This document shows, one piece after another, positions 1-4,681 of a stretch of DNA of 6,884 nt (position 1 is the stretch's first letter; every line of letters begins with the position of its first letter). Source of the stretch: JAQGMO01 sp050954505 (lineage in GTDB: Bacteria > Pseudomonadota > Gammaproteobacteria > Burkholderiales > Burkholderiaceae_D); NCBI GenBank assembly GCA_050954505.1, contig JBPBPY010000315.1, positions 1 through 6,884 of the forward strand, written 5' to 3'. Below the pieces are notes generated by a model that was given only the letters and a program-made list of their open reading frames with translations, searched no databases and had not been told where the DNA came from. The translations under genes were made by a program, and so were the position numbers.

Positions 1-475
1 CCAGTTCAACCGATGCCGTCAGCAGGCTGCTGCCATTCGGCGCAGTGATGGTCTCCTTGCCATCGAAAGCATGGTGCAATACCTGCTCGTTGAGCGCATT
101 GATCTGTTGATCGATGGGCGCATGCGCGAACCCGGGCCTGGTTCTGGACAAGGGCTGGGGTTTGAAGATTGGCGTCGTTGCCGGCATTGGCAAGACTTCG
201 GTAAAGCAGGGAAAAGCGTCCCTGACCCTGGGCCTCTTGCGGCCATCTTCCACCTCGGTACGGCGGCCGTCGTTGCCGCTCAGGCTCATGAATTGATTTG
301 CACGCTGGTCGGCAACTTGGTCGAACTCCGCGTTGAGGTTTTTTGCCGTTGTGGTGCGGGGTGTGTCGGAGTAGCGCCGCCTTGAATCGGGTGGGAGAAT
401 TTCTCTTCGCGGATCAATGTTGTTGAGACTGGTTTGCTTAAAAATTCTGCCTGGAACGTTGGCTTGATTGAACAT
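1..475 (-). CDS. Unrecognised protein, N-terminal 158 residues only (runs off the left edge)
   Basis: The minus-strand frame is open from an in-frame TAA at 626-628 down to base 1, so the gene continues outside the window. I place the start at the ATG at 473-475. It is preceded by GAGGA (487-491), a recognisable but distant Shine-Dalgarno with 11 bases of spacing. The next in-frame ATG (287-289, residue 63) has none. The protein begins MFNQANVPGRIF and is polar, rich in Arg, Pro, Thr, Asn and Ser. It has no signal peptide or membrane segment in the visible part, and no acidic residue in its first 12 positions. Residues 120-158 (IDQQINALNEQ onward) look more like an ordinary folded or helical region. 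Codon choice in this last part favours G/C in third positions, which supports real coding. I do not recognise the family. Its nearest neighbour on the same strand is the harpin-like gene at 1103-1537, so a secreted or effector-type protein is possible, but this is inference from position and composition only. Confidence 0.6.
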   Translation of the reverse strand, partial: MFNQANVPGRIFKQTSLNNIDPRREILPPDSRRRYSDTPRTTTAKNLNAEFDQVADQRANQFMSLSGNDGRRTEVEDGRKRPRVRDAFPCFTEVLPMPATTPIFKPQPLSRTRPGFAHAPIDQQINALNEQVLHHAFDGKETITAPNGSSLLTASVEL

Positions 476-661
476 TCGCTTTACTTTCCTCGATAAGGAT
501 GATGTGGCCAATGCAGGATCACACAGGCACGCTGGGGGAGTCCATCGCTTGAGTAACGAGGAAGTTGAATAAGTTCGACGGCTTGCGATCAATCCGGGCG
601 ATAGCCGGACAATGTGTACACAGAGTTATCAATAATTAAGTTTCTGAATTCCTTGTTGCCG

Positions 662-690
662 GCACTGGCAAACACACTGCTTGCCAGTGC
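662..690. repeat. Perfect 10-bp inverted repeat (hairpin)
   Basis: The arms GCACTGGCAA (662-671) and TTGCCAGTGC (681-690) are exact reverse complements around a 9-base loop. No T-run follows on either strand, so it does not look like an intrinsic terminator. It could be a protein-binding site or an mRNA hairpin in the leader of the left-edge gene, whose start lies about 190 bases further along the minus strand. Confidence 0.6.
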
Positions 691-1000
691 AGGGTGCTGG
701 ATCAGGGAAACCGTTCTGCCGATGCAGGCCAGCGCTTGCGGGTATCAATCAAAAACGCAAAAGCGGATGGCGTCTTACCATGTGAGCAATCGAATGAAGA
801 AAATGCGCATCAAGCTTGATACATGGCGTACGATCGGGTTTGGATTTCCTGAATGGCGCGAGGTCATCCAAGGGCGGTCACAATTCGCTGCAGGTAGCGC
901 GCTGCGTACCGTGGCAGCCGGTGGCTGGCCGACGAAACAGTGGCAGAGCCATGGCGTGCCGGCAGGTGCCAGGCAAGGATGGAGACGTTTCGATTGCCCA

Positions 1001-1036
1001 AAACAATTTCGCCAGTGACATGTCAGGTCACTGGCG
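1001..1036 (-). terminator. Probable intrinsic terminator of the 144-residue gene
   Basis: The arms CGCCAGTGAC (1010-1019) and GTCACTGGCG (1027-1036) pair perfectly around a 7-base loop. Read on the minus strand, the hairpin comes about 67 bases after the stop codon of the gene at 1103-1537. It is followed by AAATTGTTTT (1001-1010 region), a broken but T-rich tract. Position and orientation fit a rho-independent terminator for that gene. The interrupted T-tract makes its efficiency doubtful. Confidence 0.5.
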
Positions 1037-1102
1037 GCCACGTGGTGCGTTACTGCTTGCTCGGCTGTGTCGTGGAAACAGCCTGGAATGGAAATGATCC
1101 GA

Positions 1103-1537
1103 TCAGCCGCCGGTGATTTCCGTCGAGCCGGCGGAAGAACTGTCGCTTGAACCCGAGTTGTTTTGCGTGTCCGTGGCATCTGCCGGGTCCACGCCGAGTG
1201 CGCTGCTGAGTTTTTGCACTTCGTCAGTGCTCAGCTTTTCACCCTTGGCCAGCTTTTGCAGCAGCTTCTTGACGGCATCTTCATCTTCCGCGCTATCGCT
1301 GTCGCCTGCGCCATCTGCGCCACCCGCAAACGCTTTCTTCATCTGGTCCGTCAATTCGGCCATGACGGCGTTCTTGTCGGCAGTGCTGAGCGAGCGGTCC
1401 ATCATCATGCCCAGCAGCTTGCCAGGATCGCCACCCTTGATGCTGTCCTTGAAGCTTTGCGAAGCTTCCGATGCGCCGCTGGTGACGGCGCTGCTTGTAG
1501 CGCTTGCGCTGCTACCTACTGATCCCACTGATGCCAT
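1103..1537 (-). CDS. Small acidic Ser/Gly-rich, cysteine-free protein; candidate type III secreted (harpin-like) protein
   Basis: The protein has 144 residues. The start at 1537 is supported by AAGGA seven bases upstream. Residues 1-28 are almost all Ser, Ala, Gly, Val and Thr. Thirteen of the first 50 residues are Ser, residue 4 is Val, and the first acidic residue is Glu24. These are the features described for type III export signals of Pseudomonas syringae substrates. A central helical part (about 29-70, with GKLLGMMMDRSL and ELTDQMKKAF) is followed by an acidic Gly/Asp stretch (72-88). A second helix with a KLSTDEVQKL segment spans 88-116, and a Ser/Gly/Asn tail ends the protein. There is no Cys, Trp, Tyr or His and only one Arg, which resembles harpins. 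There is no Sec signal peptide. An hrp-box-like promoter lies just upstream and a likely terminator downstream, suggesting a single-gene unit. I do not recognise the family; secretion is inferred. Alternatives are a disordered cytoplasmic or phasin-like protein. Confidence 0.75.
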   Translation of the reverse strand: MASVGSVGSSASATSSAVTSGASEASQSFKDSIKGGDPGKLLGMMMDRSLSTADKNAVMAELTDQMKKAFAGGADGAGDSDSAEDEDAVKKLLQKLAKGEKLSTDEVQKLSSALGVDPADATDTQNNSGSSDSSSAGSTEITGG

Positions 1538-1583
1538 GATGATGTCCTTCGAGGAAAATGTTGAGTTATGGTCGTGACAATGA

Positions 1584-1612
1584 TAAGTGTCCTCGAGACA
1601 AGTCTTAGTTCC
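1584..1612 (-). promoter_or_regulatory. hrp-box-like promoter (ECF sigma factor HrpL type)
   Basis: Read on the minus strand, the sequence is GGAACT (1607-1612), then 16 bases, then ACACTTA (1584-1590). The known HrpL consensus is GGAACC, 15 or 16 bases, then CCACNNA. The match is 5 of 6 in the first block (6 of 6 if the tolerated C/T at its last base is allowed) and 4 of 5 fixed positions in the second, with correct spacing. The site is 47 bases upstream of the start codon of the 144-residue gene and points towards it. It does not match an RpoE -10 (TCTGA/TCAAA) at the right distance. No good sigma-70 promoter was seen in this 108-base gap. It may be a chance match or belong to another ECF sigma factor. 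Confidence 0.4.
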
Positions 1613-1645
1613 AAATTATCGGTTTCCCTGGCGATGGGCCGGCTG

Positions 1646-2173
1646 TCAGTGGCCGGCGCAGGCTGCTTGAAACCGTTCATCGGCGCGGCGCGCGGCAAGC
1701 TGGGCACGAAACAGCTGTCTCGGCGGGGCCGTCATGACATCGTCAGTGGCGCGCTGCCGTTCGAAAGCGAGTGTTTCACAACGCAGGCGTTGACTGCTGG
1801 CCAAGCGGGACTTTTTTTCGTGCAGCGATTTTTCCTGCGCCAACGCTTCGCGTCGCTCTTTTTCGCGCTCGGTGGTGAGTTGGTCAAGCGTGGCACGTTC
1901 GTGGGCTGCGCGTTCGCGTGCCTGGGCGGCATTGACCGGGTTGACCACGGCGTCGCGGGTATCCACGGTTTGTTGCCGCGCGCCGCGCGTGCAGGGCGCA
2001 TCACCGTAGGTGGTCTTGCCATCGGCTTCGCATTTGTAGATGGCCCATGCAGTGCAAGCAGGAAGCCACAGGCAGAGTGCAAGCAGACAGAGCAGGGCGC
2101 GTGGACTGAACAAGCGTGGCCGCCGGCCGGCACAGCGCTGCGGCAAACAGGGTGACGACGTCAATGCCTGCAT
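1646..2173 (-). CDS. Exported DUF4124-domain protein with coiled coil
   Basis: The protein has 175 residues. The start at 2173 is supported by GGAGG four bases upstream. An Arg-rich n-region (about 13-26) and a Leu/Cys/Ala hydrophobic core (27-40) form a Sec signal peptide, probably cut after AWA (residue 44). Cys40 follows Leu-Pro-Ala, a poor lipobox, so a lipoprotein is less likely. The mature protein opens with IYKCEADGKTTYGDAPC (45-61), the typical DUF4124 core, whose Cys48 and Cys61 may form a disulfide in the periplasm. Residues 81-145 are highly charged and Ala/Glu/Arg-rich, consistent with a coiled coil. DUF4124 proteins are common in Beta- and Gammaproteobacteria and their role is unknown. 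The gene starts 50 bases after the dehydrogenase stop on the same strand with no clear terminator between, so read-through from the wrbA operon is possible. Confidence 0.85.
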   Translation of the reverse strand: MQALTSSPCLPQRCAGRRPRLFSPRALLCLLALCLWLPACTAWAIYKCEADGKTTYGDAPCTRGARQQTVDTRDAVVNPVNAAQARERAAHERATLDQLTTEREKERREALAQEKSLHEKKSRLASSQRLRCETLAFERQRATDDVMTAPPRQLFRAQLAARRADERFQAACAGH

Positions 2174-2223
2174 ACAGCCTCCATGAAGGATGGGGCCGCC
2201 TCGCTGTCGCCGCTGCGTGCCCT

Positions 2224-3630
2224 CTACAGCATCTTGCCAGGATTCATGATATTCAACGGGTCCAGCGCCTGCTTGATGGTTTCCATCAAACGCATTTCCA
2301 AGGGCGACTTGTAGCGCCGGATTTCATCGCGCTTCATGGCCCCCAGGCCATGCTCCGCCGAGATCGATCCATTGTAGCGAACCACGCTGTCATGCACCAC
2401 AAGATTGATGGCGTCCTGCTGCGCCACGAAGTCATCGCCCGGCATGCCGGGTGGTGCCGAGATGTTGTAGTGCAGGTTGCCGTCGCCGAGGTGGCCGAAT
2501 GTCACCATGCGCATGCCGGGAAAATCCTTCTCGAGCAGCGCATCGGTGCTGCTGATGAACTCGGCAATTCGCGAGATCGGCACCGATACATCATGCTTGA
2601 TGTTCTTGCCTTCATCAGCCTGCGCCAGGGTAATGTGTTCACGCAAGTCCCACAGCGCCCGTGACTGGGCAATCGAACCGGCCACCAGCGCATCGTGGAT
2701 GACGCCTTCCTCGATTGCTTCGGTAATCACTGCTTCGAGCAAGGCCATGGCATGTTCTTCCGATTCATTATCGGACAGTTCCAGCAACACGTATTGTGGC
2801 GACGGCTCGGCAAACGGCAGTTTCTTGTCGGGATAGTGCTTGCTGACCAGTTCCAGGCAACACTGCGACATCAGCTCGAAGCCGGTCAGCGACGCGCCGC
2901 AGCGTTTCTGTGCAATCGTCAGCAGCGCCAGCGCATCGGCCGGCGTGTTCATGGCTGCCAGCGAAGTCACTTGCGCCAGCGGAATCGGGAACAGCTTGAC
3001 CACCGCAGCGGTAATGATGCCCAGCGTGCCCTCGGCGCCGATGAACAGGTCGCGCAGATCATAGCCGGTGTTGTCCTTGCGCAGTCCGCGCAAGCCATCC
3101 CAGACTTCCCCCTGGGCCGTCACCACTTCCAGGCCAAGACACAGTTCGCGCGCATTGCCATACCGCAGTACGGCAGTGCCGCCGGCGTTCGTGGCCAGGT
3201 TGCCGCCAATGGTGCAACTGCCCTCGGCACCCAGCGAGAGCGGAAACAGCCGGCCGGCGTCGGCGGCGGCGTCCTGCAGGTTTTGCAGAATGCAGCCGGC
3301 CTGCACTGTCATGGTGTTGTTCAACAGGTCGACTTCCAGCACCCGGTTCAGTCGCAGCAGGGACACGACGATGGCGTCACCGCTGGCATCCGGCACGCTG
3401 CCCAGCACCAGGCCGGTATTGCCGCCTTGCGGCACGACCGGTACCCGCGCCGCGGCACACAGGGCAACGATGGCGGCAACTTCCGTGCTGCTGGCCGGTT
3501 TCACCACTGCCAGTGCACGGCCGGTGAAGCGGCGCCGCCAGTCGGTCAGAAAGGGCGCCTTTTCCGCCTCGGCGGTCAAGACATTGGCCGCGCCGATGGC
3601 AGCGCAGCAGGCTTCGAGAAATTCATTCAT
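2224..3630 (-). CDS. FAD-linked D-2-hydroxyacid dehydrogenase (GlcD / D-2-hydroxyglutarate dehydrogenase group)
   Basis: The protein has 468 residues, normal for the family. It starts at the ATG at 3630, which has AGGAG five bases upstream. The frame is open 33 codons further, but that extension lies inside the DUF2069 gene and is not family-like. The N-terminal half is a PCMH-type FAD domain. It shows PQGGNTGLVLGSVP (67-80), GAEGSCTIGGNLATNAGG (134-151), the DNTGYDLRDLF segment (186-196) and GAEGTLGIIT (198-207). The C-terminal half is the FAD-oxidase C domain. It shows FGHLGDGNLHYN (378-389), whose His380 and His387 are the expected metal/substrate ligands, then SAEHG (424-428) and terminal NPGKML. 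Such enzymes oxidise D-lactate, D-2-hydroxyglutarate, glycolate or similar acids and pass electrons to a flavoprotein or quinone. The exact substrate cannot be read from the sequence. No glcE/glcF partner is adjacent, which favours a single-subunit enzyme. Translation is probably coupled to the upstream gene through an 8-base overlap. Confidence 0.9.
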   Translation of the reverse strand: MNEFLEACCAAIGAANVLTAEAEKAPFLTDWRRRFTGRALAVVKPASSTEVAAIVALCAAARVPVVPQGGNTGLVLGSVPDASGDAIVVSLLRLNRVLEVDLLNNTMTVQAGCILQNLQDAAADAGRLFPLSLGAEGSCTIGGNLATNAGGTAVLRYGNARELCLGLEVVTAQGEVWDGLRGLRKDNTGYDLRDLFIGAEGTLGIITAAVVKLFPIPLAQVTSLAAMNTPADALALLTIAQKRCGASLTGFELMSQCCLELVSKHYPDKKLPFAEPSPQYVLLELSDNESEEHAMALLEAVITEAIEEGVIHDALVAGSIAQSRALWDLREHITLAQADEGKNIKHDVSVPISRIAEFISSTDALLEKDFPGMRMVTFGHLGDGNLHYNISAPPGMPGDDFVAQQDAINLVVHDSVVRYNGSISAEHGLGAMKRDEIRRYKSPLEMRLMETIKQALDPLNIMNPGKML

Positions 3631-4027
3631 GGATGCTCCTGGATGCCTTTTGAATGACGCGTTGGGCCAGCGCACGCGCGGCTTTTTTGTAAGGCTGCAG
3701 GAACAGCAGGCAACTGATGAAAAAAACACAGACCAGCATGACTTCGATCATGCCCAGCACTGCCGAGATGCCACTGTCGCTCCATGCCCGCACCACGCCT
3801 TCGGCAAGGTACAGCAGGATCAGCATCGACGACCATTGCAGGGTGTAGACATCGCGCTTCCAGATGCCGCGCAGCGGAATCAAAAGCGGCACGACCTTGA
3901 GCACCATCCACGAGCCATGCGGGCGCAGCGGCGCAAGCACCGTTTCCCAGGCGATGCACAGGGCGATCAATGCCAGCAGGCTGCCAACGGCACTGTAGTA
4001 GCAGGCTTTGTGGGTGGGATTCTGCAT
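3623..4027 (-). CDS. DUF2069 inner-membrane protein
   Basis: The protein has 134 residues and four predicted membrane segments, at about 9-30, 39-54, 63-83 and 89-111. A basic C-terminal tail follows (about 112-134). Topology and sequence fit the DUF2069 family of small predicted membrane proteins, whose function is unknown. Members are often found next to wrbA in Betaproteobacteria, as here. The start codon at 4027 directly follows the wrbA stop (TGAATG junction). The gene's own stop lies inside the first codons of the dehydrogenase (ATGAATGA, 3623-3630). Translation therefore probably depends on ribosomes terminating on wrbA. The arrangement suggests the three products are made together, but not that they form a complex. 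Confidence 0.88.
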   Translation of the reverse strand: MQNPTHKACYYSAVGSLLALIALCIAWETVLAPLRPHGSWMVLKVVPLLIPLRGIWKRDVYTLQWSSMLILLYLAEGVVRAWSDSGISAVLGMIEVMLVCVFFISCLLFLQPYKKAARALAQRVIQKASRSIHE

Positions 4028-4636
4028 TCAGCGTCCTCGCAGTCGGGCGGCCGTGGTGGCCAGGCGCTTGCCCAGTGCAATGGCCAGGGCGCGAGTGTCC
4101 GCGCTCAGGGCCTGGTTGCCGGCCAGGCCGGACCAGTGGCTGGCACCGTATGGCGTGCCACCCGAAGCAGTGGTCATCAGCGCGGCTTCGGTGTACGGCA
4201 AGCCGAGCAGCAGCATGCCATGGTGCAGCAGCGGCAACATCATCGACAGCAAGGTGCTTTCCTGGCCGCCATGCAGGCTGCCGGTGGAAGTGAAGACACA
4301 TGCCGGCTTGCCGGCCAGCGTACCAGCAAGCCATTCGGCACTGGTGCCATCCCAAAAATATTTCATGGGCGCGGCCATGTTGCCAAAGCGCGTGGGCGAA
4401 CCCAGCGCCAGGCCATGGCAGGTGGCCAGGTCAGCCAGTTCCACATACGGTGCGCCGCTGGCCGGCACCTCCGGTTCGGTGGCCTCGGTAACGGTGGAAA
4501 CCGGTGGCACGGTGCGCACCATCGCTTCACAGCCGGGCACACTGGCCACGCCTTGCGAGATGAGCTGGGCCAGCTCGCGGGTGGCGCCTTGACGCGAATA
4601 AAACAATACGAGGATGGTCAGCTTGGAATCAGTCAT
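4028..4636 (-). CDS. wrbA: NAD(P)H:quinone oxidoreductase WrbA (flavodoxin-like, FMN)
   Basis: The protein has 202 residues, matching the WrbA family (about 200). FMN-site motifs appear in the expected order. They are the phosphate loop YSRQGATREL (13-22), GSPTRFGNM (79-87) with MKYFWD (91-96), TSTGSLHGGQESTL (116-129), and GGTPYGASHWSG (159-170). WrbA enzymes carry out two-electron reduction of quinones with NAD(P)H, avoiding semiquinones, and form tetramers in the cytoplasm; they are usually induced by stress or in stationary phase. The start at 4636 gives the normal family N-terminus. No Shine-Dalgarno precedes it, but a perfect TATAAT lies 7 bases before the ATG, so the message may be leaderless (see findings). 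It heads the operon with the DUF2069 and dehydrogenase genes and is divergent from yihY, an order common in Betaproteobacteria. Confidence 0.95.
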   Translation of the reverse strand: MTDSKLTILVLFYSRQGATRELAQLISQGVASVPGCEAMVRTVPPVSTVTEATEPEVPASGAPYVELADLATCHGLALGSPTRFGNMAAPMKYFWDGTSAEWLAGTLAGKPACVFTSTGSLHGGQESTLLSMMLPLLHHGMLLLGLPYTEAALMTTASGGTPYGASHWSGLAGNQALSADTRALAIALGKRLATTAARLRGR

Positions 4637-4651
4637 GCTTGGTATTATAGG
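4623..4651 (+). promoter_or_regulatory. Putative sigma-70 promoter of yihY, overlapping the wrbA promoter
   Basis: The plus strand carries TTGGAA (4623-4628), a 17-base spacer, then TATAGG (4646-4651). Each hexamer matches 4 of 6 consensus bases. Transcription would start near 4658, about 24 bases before the ATG at 4682. The -10 shares bases with the wrbA TATAAT on the other strand, so the two promoters would compete for RNA polymerase. The match is modest. Confidence 0.3.
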
Positions 4652-4673
4652 ATGGTTTGCCGACCCCTTGAAA
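4644..4673 (-). promoter_or_regulatory. Putative sigma-70 promoter of wrbA, placed for a leaderless transcript
   Basis: On the minus strand a perfect -10 hexamer TATAAT occupies 4644-4649. A weak -35 (TTTCAA, 4668-4673, 18-base spacer; or TTCAAG, 4667-4672, 17-base spacer) lies upstream; each matches 3 of 6 consensus bases. Transcription would begin about 7 bases after the -10, at or next to the A of the wrbA ATG at 4636. Confidence 0.5.
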
Positions 4674-4681
4674 CCAAGCCA

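Larger units (their letters stand above)
476..1102. other. Gene-free intergenic region of about 630 bases
   Basis: No convincing gene is seen between the partial gene on the left and the 144-residue gene. Open frames on both strands here lack a ribosome binding site and have no protein-like pattern. Base composition is visibly more AT-rich around 600-660 and 735-840 than in the flanking housekeeping genes. The region holds two perfect 10-bp inverted repeats (662-690 and 1010-1036, listed separately). It should also hold the promoter of the left-edge gene. Two same-strand genes separated by a long AT-richer gap is an arrangement common in accessory loci, though not proof of one. Confidence 0.6.

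Noticed and set aside
117..126. GCGCATGCGC 10-bp palindrome.
   Set aside because: Lies inside the coding part of the left-edge gene; a single short palindrome in GC-rich DNA is expected by chance.
71..385. Plus-strand open frames and a minus-strand frame (19-246) opposite or beside the left-edge gene.
   Set aside because: The minus-strand frame running 475 to 1 is longer, has an upstream GAGGA and a more natural composition; these are its shadows.
401..600. Search for PIP/hrpII boxes (TTCGC-N15-TTCGC, TTCG-N16-TTCG) upstream of the left-edge gene.
   Set aside because: Several single TTCG occurrences exist, but no pair has the required spacing.
614..1179. Overlapping open frames of 93-134 codons on both strands in the gene-free gap.
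   Set aside because: No Shine-Dalgarno, atypical residue mix (many Trp, Arg, Cys), and one of them overlaps the harpin-like gene in another frame.
1636..1657. GCCGGC ... GCCGGC inverted repeat at the end of the DUF4124 gene.
   Set aside because: The stem is only 6 bp plus wobble pairs, overlaps the stop codon, and no T-run follows on the minus strand, so it is not a convincing terminator.
2695..3657. A 320-codon plus-strand open frame.
   Set aside because: Antisense shadow of the FAD-linked dehydrogenase, Gln/His/Arg-rich with no motifs.
3068..4681. A 1.6-kb stop-free stretch on the plus strand, in frame with yihY and antisense to the dehydrogenase, DUF2069 and wrbA genes.
   Set aside because: The sense strand holds three well-supported genes with family motifs. 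The antisense translation is low-complexity Arg/Gln/Ala/His-rich, as expected from GC-rich codon bias, and matches no fold I recognise.
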